Positions 49,720-58,626 are shown, numbered from the stretch's first letter. The stretch: 64,000 nucleotides of DNA from Hoylesella loescheii (GCA_021531755.1 JADYUK010000001.1:372001-436000); one strand, 5' to 3'. The notes: generated from the letters alone by a model not told the origin. Numbers and translations: made by a program.

Positions 49720-50739
49720 TCAAACGAATGTCGTTTTAGAGAATGCGGGAGCATTGATGGGGCAGAAATCCTTGTCCATGAACTTGAATGTTCCGACAAT
49801 ACCAATCATCGCTGCATTGTCGGTGGTATAGCTGAATTTTGGTATGTAGATTTTCCAGCCATACTTTTTCTGATGCTCATAGAATGCGTTTCTTAGGCCG
49901 TTGTTGGCGCTGACGCCTCCAGCCACTGCCACGTGCCGGATGCCGGTCTGCTTCACGGCGAGTCTCAGTTTCTTCATGAGGATATCGACCACGGTCCACT
50001 CGAGCGATGCCGCAATGTCCTCTTTGTGATGGTTGATGAAGTCTGGATCGTCGGCAATCCATTTCCTCATGTTATAGAGGAACGATGTCTTCAGTCCGGA
50101 GAAAGAATAGTCAAGTCCTGGTATATGGGGCTCGGCGAACGAGAATGCTCTCGGATTGCCCTGACGTGCGAGGCGGTCAATGATGGGGCCACCGGGATAT
50201 CCTAATCCCATCACTTTCGAGCATTTGTCTATCGCCTCACCCGCTGCGTCGTCGATTGTCTGTCCGATAACCTCCATATCGTTGTAGGCATTGACCTTTA
50301 CGATTTGTGAATTCCCTCCGCTGACAAGGAGACATAAGTATGGAAGAGGTGGTTGTGACGTATCGTCTTCGCTCTCTTTTATAAAATGGGCCATGACGTG
50401 GCCTTGGAGGTGGTTGACATCAATAAGCGGAATGCCAAGCGCACGGGCCATGCCCTTGGCGAAGTTCACACCTACCAAGAGGGAGCCCATGAGTCCCGGG
50501 CCGCGGGTGAATGCTATTGCAGACAGCATATCCCTCTTGACACAGGCTTTGCGCAAGGCGGCATCGACAACGGGGACAATATTTTGCTGATGAGCCCGGG
50601 ATGCTAACTCGGGGACGACTCCACCGTATTCCTCATGAACTGCCTGTGAGGCTGTCACGTTACTGAGAAGGACACCGTCGCGTAATACGGCTGCTGAGGT
50701 GTCGTCGCATGATGACTCTATTGCAAGGATATATATCAT
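49720..50739 (-). CDS. tsaD: tRNA threonylcarbamoyl transferase component TsaD
   Basis: 339 aa from MIYILAIESSCDDTSAAVL; 20 upstream in-frame codons are not homologous. Makes the t6A modification at position 37 of ANN-decoding tRNAs together with TsaB/E. The ASKHA fold shows ESSCDDTS, VVPELASRAHQQ, the metal motif HLQGHVMAH, LVSGGNSQI and VAGGVSANNGLR. Universal, essential in most bacteria. Confidence 0.97.
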   Translation of the reverse strand: MIYILAIESSCDDTSAAVLRDGVLLSNVTASQAVHEEYGGVVPELASRAHQQNIVPVVDAALRKACVKRDMLSAIAFTRGPGLMGSLLVGVNFAKGMARALGIPLIDVNHLQGHVMAHFIKESEDDTSQPPLPYLCLLVSGGNSQIVKVNAYNDMEVIGQTIDDAAGEAIDKCSKVMGLGYPGGPIIDRLARQGNPRAFSFAEPHIPGLDYSFSGLKTSFLYNMRKWIADDPDFINHHKEDIAASLEWTVVDILMKKLRLAVKQTGIRHVAVAGGVSANNGLRNAFYEHQKKYGWKIYIPKFSYTTDNAAMIGIVGTFKFMDKDFCPINAPAFSKTTFV

Positions 50740-50784
50740 TCTATTCTCTTTTGTATTTTTTGTTGTTTCGCAAGTTGACATGGG

Positions 50785-51040
50785 CACACAGATGATCACG
50801 GATTATTTTTTCTGTCCCCTAATTTTCGAATTTCAATCACACGGATATTCATGGAGATTTTTCTTCACACGGATAGTCGCGGATAGTCACGGAAGTTTCA
50901 TTTCCATGAGATATAAATATTCCGTGGTCATCCGTGATTCTCCGTGTGGAGACAATAATTCGCAAATTCGTGACCAAGGAAAGACTCATCCGTGATACTC
51001 CGCGGACATCCGTGTGAAAAGCCTTGACAGTCCATGTGAT
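50785..51040. repeat. CACGGAT/ATCCGTG intergenic repeat, copy 5 (best preserved)
   Basis: Left half: CACACGGATAT, CACACGGATAGTCGCGGATA and GTCACGGAAG. Right half: TTCCGTGGTCATCCGTGATT, CTCCGTGTGG, then a second block ATCCGTGATACTCCGCGGAC and ATCCGTGTG. The halves are inverted around about 50910. It fills the 317-nt gap between map and tsaD. Confidence 0.8.
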
Positions 51041-51056
51041 AACTTGTAGACTTGTA

Positions 51057-51920
51057 TCATCTGCTCAGAATCTCAACGCCATGGTCGGTCATGAGGAGAG
51101 TATGCTCCCACTGTGCTGAAGGAAGCTCGTCCTCTGTTATCACCTCCCACCCATATGGGTCGTCGGCATCTATGAAGACTCTCCATGTTCCCATGTTAAT
51201 CATAGGTTCGATAGTGAACACCATGCCTGGTACAAGGAGCATCCCGGCACCTTTCTTGCCGTAGTGGGCAACTTCTGGATCTTCGTGGAACTTCAATCCC
51301 ACACCATGTCCGCAAAGGTCTCTTACTACACCATAATGGTATTTATGGGCGTGCTTCTGGATTGCATTTCCGATATCACCGACGAAACCATAAGGTCTGG
51401 CAGCCTGCATACCTATTTCGAGACACTCCTTTGCCACTCTGACCAGTTGCTCTTTCTCTGGAGTTGTCTTCCCTCCTATGATAAACATGCGCGAGGCATC
51501 GGCATAATATCCATCGAGAATGGTGGTAAAGTCGACATTCACGATGTCCCCCTCCTCCAGAATCTGGTTTGGCTTTGGTATTCCGTGGCACACACATTCA
51601 TTGACACTTGTACACACCGATTTCGGGAAACCCTCATATCCGAGGCATGCTGGTATGGCATTGTGGTCCTTGCATACTGCCATGCAGATATCGTCTATCT
51701 CCTGTGTCGACATGCCAGGGTGAATAGCGGCCTCCACAGCGTCGAGGACAGCGGTATTGACAATTCCAGAGCGTCTTATGCCTTCTATCTGTTCTGGCGA
51801 TTTTATGAGGTCGCGGCTTGGTACGCTCTTATTCCGGTTCTGCCAATAGAGTATTTCCTTGTCCATCTCTGTGAGAGGCTTCCCCGGTTCTATATTCCAT
51901 TTGTGTTTTGTCTTGCTCAT
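51057..51920 (-). CDS. map: Methionine aminopeptidase, type I
   Basis: 287 aa. Removes the initiator Met from new proteins. The metal ligands lie in VNVDFTTILDGYYADASR (two Asp), GHGVGLKFHEDPEV (His), TIEPM (Glu) and the final WEHTLLMT (Glu). An N-terminal extension of about 40 residues (KHKWNIEPGKPLTEMDKEIL) precedes the catalytic core. Confidence 0.95.
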   Translation of the reverse strand: MSKTKHKWNIEPGKPLTEMDKEILYWQNRNKSVPSRDLIKSPEQIEGIRRSGIVNTAVLDAVEAAIHPGMSTQEIDDICMAVCKDHNAIPACLGYEGFPKSVCTSVNECVCHGIPKPNQILEEGDIVNVDFTTILDGYYADASRMFIIGGKTTPEKEQLVRVAKECLEIGMQAARPYGFVGDIGNAIQKHAHKYHYGVVRDLCGHGVGLKFHEDPEVAHYGKKGAGMLLVPGMVFTIEPMINMGTWRVFIDADDPYGWEVITEDELPSAQWEHTLLMTDHGVEILSR

Positions 51921-52010
51921 ATATTGATTTCCTGTTTGTTTCCTTTGGTTATTGTGCTATGGGTTGCGTCCACTCCTCCCCAACAATTATTCGGTCTGTA
52001 AAAGTGGGGC

Positions 52011-52667
52011 CTATATTGTCCTATGGAATGTTATGATGCCCCGTTGCAGCCTTATTATTCCTTCATTGCTGAGCTTATTCAGCTCCAAGGATATCTCAAG
52101 GCGTGACATCGAGAGATATTCTGCGAGGGTTGTCATCTTTATCTTTAATACTTTGGGCCATGTGGAGGTGTGTGATACTGCATTGAGGAAAGCGGCTATC
52201 CGCTCTCTTGGATTTCTGTTAATGGATGGTCTGAGTATATCATACCGGTGTTGTCCTATGGTGGAGAGGATATTCAGAATATTCATCCTGAAGACGAGAT
52301 AATCTGTCGAGAGTTTCATTACCTCGTCTTTCCTTACTGTCAGGATGCTGCATGGCGAAGTGGCGGTGTATGTCAGCGAGAACCTCTGTCTGAGACCGAA
52401 GACACGCTCTGGCTCTATGAGGTATGGCGCTGAGACATGCTCGTAGAGTCTAAAACTGTCGTTTTCTCCACATGTCATAATATCCATCTCGCCATTTATC
52501 AGATATACCAATCCACGACAATTCTCCTCCCGCCGTATGATGGGTTGTCCTTTCTTGAATTGGCTGAATCCGAATCTTATGTGTGCTACTATGTCTTGTA
52601 TCTCAGAGCTTCCCAGTCCTTGGAAGAGGGGTAATGGCTTGAGAATGTCGTATATCTGTAAAGACAT
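52011..52667 (-). CDS. Crp/Fnr family transcriptional regulator
   Basis: 218 aa. N-terminal cyclic-nucleotide-binding-like jelly roll (about 10-125: PLFQGLGSSEIQDIV, GLVYLINGEMDIM) and C-terminal winged helix (about 145-215: TTLAEYLSMSRLEISLELNKL). No Cys cluster as in Fnr, and the cAMP-contact residues of E. coli Crp are not evident, so the ligand is unknown. Divergence from known regulons prevents a target guess; apbE lies just upstream on the same strand. Confidence 0.88.
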   Translation of the reverse strand: MSLQIYDILKPLPLFQGLGSSEIQDIVAHIRFGFSQFKKGQPIIRREENCRGLVYLINGEMDIMTCGENDSFRLYEHVSAPYLIEPERVFGLRQRFSLTYTATSPCSILTVRKDEVMKLSTDYLVFRMNILNILSTIGQHRYDILRPSINRNPRERIAAFLNAVSHTSTWPKVLKIKMTTLAEYLSMSRLEISLELNKLSNEGIIRLQRGIITFHRTI

Positions 52668-52743
52668 GGCTTGATGGATGATTTCTCACGATTGAGGCGA
52701 TATGATATTGTTGTTTAACCTAAAGTGTATAGAGACTGCAGAT

Positions 52744-53748
52744 TCAGTCTCCAAGTCCTTCGGTATGCCATATGCCATATTTCCCACCTTTGTCATATAT
52801 GATATACGCCTTCAGATCCTTGTGCCGTCCAAGAATCTCCTTTGCCTTATCCAGTCCGACGACCATGAATGCTGTCGCATAAGCATCGGCCATCGCACAC
52901 CGCTTTGCTATGACAGTCGCTGAGAGAATATTGTGCTGTACGGGGTGTCCTGTTTTGGGGTCTATTGTATGTGCATATTTCTTTCCGTCCTTATAATAGA
53001 AGTTACGATAGTTTCCGCTTGTCGCCATCGCCATGTCTGTTATGTTCAGCACGGTCTGCAATTCAGACTTTACGGCCAGCGAGTCGTCGACAGGTTTCTC
53101 CACACCGATGGCCCAGGGTTTCCCCTTAGGGTTGCTTCCCTTAGCCACAATCTCGCCACCTATCTCTACCAGATAGTTGGAGATGCCCATGCTCTCGAGA
53201 TAGTGTGCGACGACATCGCTTCCATACCCTTTAGCTATCGCCGAGCAGTCGAGCATAACTCTCGGGTCGTCCTTCATAATAGTGCGTCCCATCATTCTGA
53301 CCTTCTTGTATCCTACAAAATTCATTATGGAGTCTATTGTAGACTTTGTCGGAGCGATGTTATGCTTGAATCCGAATCCCCATGCGTTGACCAATGGTGC
53401 CACAGTGATGTCGAAAGCTCCATCCGTGTCTTCTGAGACTGTACGAGCGAGGTCGTATACACTCATGAACATATCGTTCAGCGCAACTGGTTTGTTCTCG
53501 TTGACGGCAGAGATAATGGAATTCTTGTTGAATGGCGAGAGTGCGTCGTCGACTTTCTTCATCTCCCTTTCAATTCCCTCTCTCAGGTCATTCTCATACT
53601 GGTATGTTATCTTGTAGAAAGTCCCGAATACCATGCCCTCGTTATGCTGGTAAGGCATAGTCCGCTGCTGCCGTGCTATATATAGTGTTCCTGCTATGAG
53701 CAGGAGAAGGGCAAGGGTCTGAATTATTATTCTTCGTCTATTAGGCAT
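52744..53748 (-). CDS. apbE: FAD:protein FMN transferase
   Basis: 334 aa from MPNRRRIIIQTLALLLL. The ORF extends 82 codons upstream, but those encode the 73-bp repeat (FSRQAKASKLSLVFW), so the start at 53748 is chosen. A single N-terminal anchor (about 6-25) places the enzyme outside the inner membrane. Motifs GTFYKITY, AFDITVAPLVNAWGFG, DCSAIAKGYGSDVV, YLVEIGGEIVAKG and ATSGNYRNFY are those of ApbE, which attaches FMN to Thr in Nqr/Rnf subunits. Confidence 0.94.
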   Translation of the reverse strand: MPNRRRIIIQTLALLLLIAGTLYIARQQRTMPYQHNEGMVFGTFYKITYQYENDLREGIEREMKKVDDALSPFNKNSIISAVNENKPVALNDMFMSVYDLARTVSEDTDGAFDITVAPLVNAWGFGFKHNIAPTKSTIDSIMNFVGYKKVRMMGRTIMKDDPRVMLDCSAIAKGYGSDVVAHYLESMGISNYLVEIGGEIVAKGSNPKGKPWAIGVEKPVDDSLAVKSELQTVLNITDMAMATSGNYRNFYYKDGKKYAHTIDPKTGHPVQHNILSATVIAKRCAMADAYATAFMVVGLDKAKEILGRHKDLKAYIIYDKGGKYGIWHTEGLGD

Positions 53749-53830
53749 AGGTGTTTTCTTGTCAGATGTTTGTTTATGTGGTTTATATTGATGAGGCTTC
53801 TTGGCATTATGCCGGAAAGAGGCTAAATGG

Positions 53831-53912
53831 ACAACGTTTTCGATAAGCCAGAAGACCAAAGAGAGCTTGCTCGCTTTGGCTTGGCGAGAAAACGAAGGCA
53901 AAGCCAACGTCC
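53831..53912 (-). repeat. 73-bp repeat family, copy C (one unit)
   Basis: ACAACGTTTTCGATAAGCC, AGAAGACCAAAGAGAGCTTG and CTCGCTTTGGCTTGGCGAGA lie in reverse orientation relative to the 55-kb array. It sits between apbE and the zinc-ribbon gene. Confidence 0.85.
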
Positions 53913-53963
53913 TGTCAACACCGATATCACGTTGTGTTAGGATGGGGATAATCCTTACATCTG

Positions 53964-55025
53964 TCAGATATTCCTCGCTCCACAGTATGGGCATACTCCC
54001 TTTTCGTGGATGGCTTTACCACACCGCCCACAATAGTATACAAGTCTGCGGTTACGGAAGAATGTCCATACGCTGACATATATATACCCTGCAAGTAGGG
54101 GATATCCTACATAATATAAAGTCAGGACACTGAAAACGGTGTAGATGACCATGCAGACAGCTGCCAGTCCGCTGAGGTAGAGCAGGGCATCTGCAAAGGG
54201 GAGATGATGGAGAACGTCTTCTACGGTAGCTATGCCAAGTATCGGCAGCATCCATACGATGGCGATGAATATCCCCAACAGAGGCGGCAAGCTGAAAGGG
54301 TTCAATGTCGGGTGGAAATAGTAATGTCGCCACATGTCTGGCTCAAAGAGCTGTATTGACGAGTATAGAGTGGCAGCAAGCGCCAGGGTGATGGCAAGGA
54401 GGGTGGGGTAGAACGATGCGATATCGTCGAGATGGATTATGTGGGCGTGTCTCTTGTGAATAAGGCGTAGAGTGTATATCACAATTATCATACCGACAAC
54501 AATCAGTGTCCACAGGATATGGGTATTTGAGAATACCGATATGAACTGTGATATGGGGTCGGATGGTACTACGGCAGAGAGCAACTCTCTCTCATGTCTC
54601 CAGCCTATTGTAAACTGGTCACGTGCCACCTGGACCCAAACGGAGTCTACGCTGTCCGTGGGGAGAATGCGGATATCTGCGACAACGAGATGCTCTCCGC
54701 GGTAGACGGTTACAGAATCAATGTCTCGCTCTATACGGTATTCTTTCGGGGCATCATATCCGCTGACAATCTCCTCTGGCTGCTGGAGGTATAAGATGAG
54801 GGAGTCGCATTGGATGACGAAGTTGTAGTTCTTTGAATAGTGGTGGGTCGAGGAGAATGTCAGTGAATCCTGATATCTTTGTGTCGTGGATGAGTCTGGG
54901 GTGATGTTTGCCGATTGTGTTTCGAGATATACAAGGGTGTCGTGTCCGTCACCTCCATACTCGTAGCATGAGGCGGTCATCGTTGCAAGCACGATGCAGA
55001 CGGTTATGTATATCAGCTTTCTCAT
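53964..55025 (-). CDS. Membrane lipoprotein with C-terminal zinc ribbon, unknown function
   Basis: 353 aa. Lipobox-like start (ATMTASC, Cys about 20), an extracytoplasmic beta-rich region (about 25-165), about five membrane helices (about 170-330), and a C-terminal zinc ribbon with two CxxC pairs (YYCGRCGKAIHEKGVCPYC). If the Cys is lipidated the N-terminus is outside. The combination suggests a conserved Bacteroidales envelope protein; I know no function. Confidence 0.78.
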   Translation of the reverse strand: MRKLIYITVCIVLATMTASCYEYGGDGHDTLVYLETQSANITPDSSTTQRYQDSLTFSSTHHYSKNYNFVIQCDSLILYLQQPEEIVSGYDAPKEYRIERDIDSVTVYRGEHLVVADIRILPTDSVDSVWVQVARDQFTIGWRHERELLSAVVPSDPISQFISVFSNTHILWTLIVVGMIIVIYTLRLIHKRHAHIIHLDDIASFYPTLLAITLALAATLYSSIQLFEPDMWRHYYFHPTLNPFSLPPLLGIFIAIVWMLPILGIATVEDVLHHLPFADALLYLSGLAAVCMVIYTVFSVLTLYYVGYPLLAGYIYVSVWTFFRNRRLVYYCGRCGKAIHEKGVCPYCGARNI

Positions 55026-55141
55026 CTTTCGTCTTTTTGATGGTGGGCTCTATCTGCTCGCTTTATAAAAAAAACATGCAGCCACCTTCCATTGTCTTCG
55101 TTTTGGGGTATGATGTCTCACCGTTGGATTTACATCCGACC

Positions 55142-55353
55142 TTTTCTCGCCAAGCCAAAGCGAGCAAGCTCTCTTTGGTCTTCTGTCTTACCGAAAACGT
55201 TGACTTCGCCTTCGTTTTCTCGCCAAGCCAAAGCGGGCAAGCTCTCTTTTGTCTTCTGGCTTACCGAAAACGTTGGCTTCGCCTTCGTTTTCTCGCCATG
55301 GCATAGCCCAAGCAAGCTTGGCCTCTGCTCTTCTGGCTTAACGAAAACGTTCA
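55142..55353 (+). repeat. 73-bp tandem repeat family, copy D (three units)
   Basis: TTTTCTCGCC starts at 55142, 55215 and 55288, an exact 73-bp period. Each unit holds the imperfect palindrome CCAAAGCGAGCAAGCTCTCT-TTGG or a variant and ends ACCGAAAACGTTGACTTCGC. The third unit runs into the stop codon of the U32 gene (TGA at 55353-55351). Confidence 0.95.
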
Positions 55354-57360
55354 CTTTCCTGCATTTATTAACATGACACATCTCTTGCAGTCGAATGTTA
55401 TGGTGAAGGCTGTTCCGTCGGCGAGGCTCAATGTCAGCGGTTCCTTCCAGTATGGCTTCTTCCCTCTGTTTCTCGAGCAGTATCCCATCTCGTATCTGAT
55501 GCAATACTTGCATTGCATGAGCATGGGAGCCGTCATCTGTCCTTTCTGTTTAGTGTGGGATTTATCCAGCTCAGCGCTACATCTTGCTGACAAGTCTGAG
55601 AAACCTGTCGCACCTGTTATCCCTTGTCCTTGGAGGAATCTCTTCGCTTCCATATTGTCCGCATTGTAGAGATATCTGTATGATGTGGCATATGGGTTTG
55701 TACCTTCCCCGCTGTCGGCAGCAGCATATTGGTTCTTTCCTGCCTCTATGTGTGGCCTGTTTACATTGTGGCACGTCTTGATGGGTGAGATATCGCTGAC
55801 AGCCCTCCTTCTTAGGTCAGACAGCATGCTTGACGGAATGAAGAGAGTGTATATCCATTCCTCTATGTCTGTCTCCTGGCATACGTATGGAGTCCCTCCG
55901 AGTTTTGTCAGCTGCCTTCGTATATTTTCCCTCTGTGACTTTTGGGCAGTCTCCATGCCTGATATCTCAAGGGTAGCTTCTCCGTGGATTGGTATTCCGT
56001 CCATTCCGTCAATCTCCATCCTCACCTCTGTGCTGGCTGCCTTTAGGGATATCTTGACGGGAATGTTACGCGTGGCTGTCTTCTTTTCCAGGAGGGAGTC
56101 AAAGGCCTTGTCCTGACTTCTGTAGAGGGCTATGCCTGGTTTTATCCCCTTAGGCATGACATACGGATAAAGTCTGTTCCCTTCCGCCCTGTTTACCCGG
56201 AAGCCCTCAAGTGTGCCCTTGTCATTCATGAAGCATAGTCCGTCGCCATTGACAAAAGGTGCTGTCCCCGCTACATTGAACGATGGGTTCCGCCCCAGTC
56301 TTATCTCTTTGACTTGTCCTACATATTCGCCTATAGCCTTTGGAGTCATGAACGATGCCATCCCGCGTTGGCGTCCGTCGGCAAAATATGTGGTATAGCC
56401 CCTGTTGTAACTTCTCCCGAGGTCGGGAGTGAAACCAACGGTGACTTTCCCCCATGATGCTCTCCGCCATTCTTCTTTCACTTCAGGGTCTGTGCTGTTC
56501 ATACTGTCACTGTGTGCTACTCTGGCATTATGTCTCCCGATTATCTCGTCAATCTTCTGGCTGTATGCCGCGACGGCATTCTTGACATATGTGACATCTT
56601 TCAGCCTTCCCTCTATTTTCAATGAGACCACACCAGCGTCGAGCAGCCGCTCTATGTTGTCTATCTGGCATTGGTCCTTCAGCGAGAGATAATATGCGTC
56701 CGGTCCGATACTGTTCCCGTCGGCATCCTTCAGTGAATATCTCATTCGGCACATCTGTGCACACTCACCTCTGTTTGCTGAGCGCCCATTGACATATTCA
56801 GAGGCATAACATTGTCCGGAGTAGCTGACACACAGTGCTCCGTGGATGAAAGCCTCGAGCTCTATATCAGGTACCGCTCTGTGTATTTTGCCTATCTCCT
56901 CTATTGACAACTCGCGTGCGAGAACGACTCTTGAGAATCCGTTTCTCCTCAGCCATTCCACCTTCGCCGTGTCCCGGTTATCTGTCTGTGTCGAGGCATG
57001 AATCTCTATATCTTTGTCCCTGACTATTGAGAGCAACCCCATGTCCTGCAGAAGTATAGCATCTACTCCCGCATCCTTAAGTTCATTGACAAGACGCTCT
57101 GCATCGCCCAGTTCGTGGTCGTAAACGACAGTATTGACAGTAGCATAGACCTTGGCGTTATAGATGTGTGCATATTTGCACAAGTCTCTAATATCGTCGA
57201 TGCTGTTCGCTGCAGCCCTTCTCGCACCGAAACTTGTGGCTCCGATATAGACGGCGTCGGCTCCATGGTCTATGGCTATCATGCCATACTCCTTGTTCTT
57301 GGCTGGTGCCAGAAGCTCAATACGCCTCACTGTCTTCAATGGGCTGTTGTCATTCTTCAT
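55351..57360 (-). CDS. U32 family peptidase-like protein (RlhA-type)
   Basis: 669 aa from MKNDNSPLKTVRRIELLAPA (an ATG two codons up is also possible). The U32 core covers about 15-300: ELLAPAKNKEYGMIAIDHGADAVYIG, the signature FIHGALCVSYSGQCYASEY and NRGECAQMCRMRY with conserved Cys. A DUF3656-like region and a Cys-rich C-terminus (MQCKYCIRYEMGYC, FDCKRCVM) follow. The E. coli relative of this size, RlhA, hydroxylates 23S rRNA; by that analogy this is an RNA hydroxylase rather than a protease. Its last codons meet the 73-bp repeat. Confidence 0.88.
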   Translation of the reverse strand: MKNDNSPLKTVRRIELLAPAKNKEYGMIAIDHGADAVYIGATSFGARRAAANSIDDIRDLCKYAHIYNAKVYATVNTVVYDHELGDAERLVNELKDAGVDAILLQDMGLLSIVRDKDIEIHASTQTDNRDTAKVEWLRRNGFSRVVLARELSIEEIGKIHRAVPDIELEAFIHGALCVSYSGQCYASEYVNGRSANRGECAQMCRMRYSLKDADGNSIGPDAYYLSLKDQCQIDNIERLLDAGVVSLKIEGRLKDVTYVKNAVAAYSQKIDEIIGRHNARVAHSDSMNSTDPEVKEEWRRASWGKVTVGFTPDLGRSYNRGYTTYFADGRQRGMASFMTPKAIGEYVGQVKEIRLGRNPSFNVAGTAPFVNGDGLCFMNDKGTLEGFRVNRAEGNRLYPYVMPKGIKPGIALYRSQDKAFDSLLEKKTATRNIPVKISLKAASTEVRMEIDGMDGIPIHGEATLEISGMETAQKSQRENIRRQLTKLGGTPYVCQETDIEEWIYTLFIPSSMLSDLRRRAVSDISPIKTCHNVNRPHIEAGKNQYAAADSGEGTNPYATSYRYLYNADNMEAKRFLQGQGITGATGFSDLSARCSAELDKSHTKQKGQMTAPMLMQCKYCIRYEMGYCSRNRGKKPYWKEPLTLSLADGTAFTITFDCKRCVMLINAGK

Positions 57361-57453
57361 ATACATCGTCGTTTTTTTCCTGCACTCCTGTCTTTCCATG
57401 CATGATGGTCGTTTCTGTCATGCATATCATGGATATATCCGTGCGCCTTGTCT

Positions 57454-58374
57454 CTATTTTATAAGGCTTATGTCGTATGGTGTTGCCTGGTAGACATAAT
57501 AGTTTATCCAGTTTTGGAAAAGGAGGTTGGCGTGGGCTCTCCATCTCACCTGTGGCCCGTCGTCGGGATTGTCGTTCCTATAATAGTTCTGTGGCATGTC
57601 GACATCGTCACGTTTCCCCATGTCCCTCTTGTATTCCTTGTCGAGGGTGTCGGGGTTATACTCCATATGTCCTGTTATGAAGAACTCTCGTCCCTCTCTT
57701 GCCATTACTATTCCCACTCCGCTCTCGTAGCTCTCAGCTATTATGCTGAGCTCCTTATGCTTGACAATATCCTCTCTCCTCACCTCAGTATGTCTGCTGT
57801 GAGGCATGCGGAACATATCGTCGAATCCTCTGAATATTGGGAGGATTGTCTCTGTCGTTATATGGTGCTTGAATATCCCGAACATCTTGCGGTCGAGATT
57901 ATGCTTAGGCACACCATAGTGATGGTATAGTCCAGCCTGGGCTGCCCAGCAGATGTACAGAGTGCTTGTCACATGTGTCTTTGCCCATGTGAATATCTCA
58001 GATATCTCGTCCCAGTAGCTGACATCCTCATATTCCATCTGCTCTACTGGAGCCCCTGTTATAATCATTCCGTCGAAACGTTTGTCTCTCAGTCTCTCAA
58101 ATGGTATGTAGAACATTCTCATATGTTCTATGGGCGTGTTCTTCGGGGTGTGCGAGACGAGCTTCATGAATGTTATGTCAAGCTGTAACGGAGTGTTTGA
58201 GAGAAGCCGCAGAAGGTCTGTCTCTGTTGTTATCTTCAGAGGCATGAGGTTCAGTATGACTATCTCGAGTGGGCGGATATCTTGTCCATGGGCTCTGTTC
58301 TCGTCCATGACGAAGATATTCTCCTTTTCCAGAAGCTCTATGGCTGGCAGATTGTCTGGTAATCTTAGTGGCAT
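57454..58374 (-). CDS. metA: Homoserine O-acyltransferase MetA (predicted acetyl-CoA type)
   Basis: 306 aa. First step of methionine synthesis from homoserine. Nucleophile Cys142 (LYICWAAQAGLYHHYG) and the His/Glu of ITGHMEYNPDTL are in place. Residue 111 is Glu (TGAPVEQMEY). In studied MetA enzymes Glu at this position goes with acetyl-CoA use and Gly (as in E. coli TGAPLGLVEF) with succinyl-CoA, so O-acetylhomoserine is the predicted product. The 250-nt leader is structured. Confidence 0.95.
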   Translation of the reverse strand: MPLRLPDNLPAIELLEKENIFVMDENRAHGQDIRPLEIVILNLMPLKITTETDLLRLLSNTPLQLDITFMKLVSHTPKNTPIEHMRMFYIPFERLRDKRFDGMIITGAPVEQMEYEDVSYWDEISEIFTWAKTHVTSTLYICWAAQAGLYHHYGVPKHNLDRKMFGIFKHHITTETILPIFRGFDDMFRMPHSRHTEVRREDIVKHKELSIIAESYESGVGIVMAREGREFFITGHMEYNPDTLDKEYKRDMGKRDDVDMPQNYYRNDNPDDGPQVRWRAHANLLFQNWINYYVYQATPYDISLIK

Positions 58375-58384
58375 GTATTATCAA

Positions 58385-58490
58385 TATTTCATTTATGGAC
58401 AGCTCCGCTCATGTTGCCGGGGATATCATTGGCCGGTGGGGCTTTGTCTTGCACCCTCTCCTTGCTGAGGATGGGCGGGGCGGAACAAGT
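58385..58490 (-). promoter_or_regulatory. Structured metA leader, possible SAM-type riboswitch
   Basis: On the minus strand, helix CAUCCUC-AGCAAGGA-GAGGGUG (58473-58452) is followed by GGCCAAUGAUAUCCCCGGC then AAC (58434-58413) and GGAGCUGUCC (58406-58397). UCCGC (about 58483) can pair with GCGGA (about 58404) to close the domain. The GGCC-AAUGA-CC-GGCAAC string resembles the core of S-box (SAM-I) riboswitches, and metA is a classic target, but the helix spacing is not a clean match. Assignment is tentative. Confidence 0.4.
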
Positions 58491-58556
58491 CAAGCTTGTG
58501 CTTCTCAAAGCTTTTAGCCCATGACCCTTGTCCGGCCTGTAAAGGCTATATTTGGT

Positions 58557-58620
58557 ATGGGGAGAGAATTTCCTGATGCCCTTTCATCAGTATTAAGGGG
58601 ACGATGGTTCCTCTCCCCAT
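58557..58620 (-). terminator. Long hairpin just after leuB
   Basis: ATGGGGAGAG and CTCTCCCCAT (58557-58566 / 58611-58620) form a 10-bp stem enclosing a second stem CTGATG/CATCAG. It begins 6 nt past the leuB stop. There is no U-run, so it may be an RNA-stability or Rho-dependent 3' end rather than an intrinsic terminator. Confidence 0.45.
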
Positions 58621-58626
58621 CATCTG

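Noticed and set aside
53749..53994. 82-residue N-terminal extension of ApbE
   Set aside because: It encodes the 73-bp repeat peptide and an unrelated stretch; the anchor and ApbE homology start at MPNRRR.
55092..55376. Plus-strand ORFs repeating AKASKLSLVFWLTENV
   Set aside because: They are readings of the 73-bp tandem DNA repeat, with no start context or homology.
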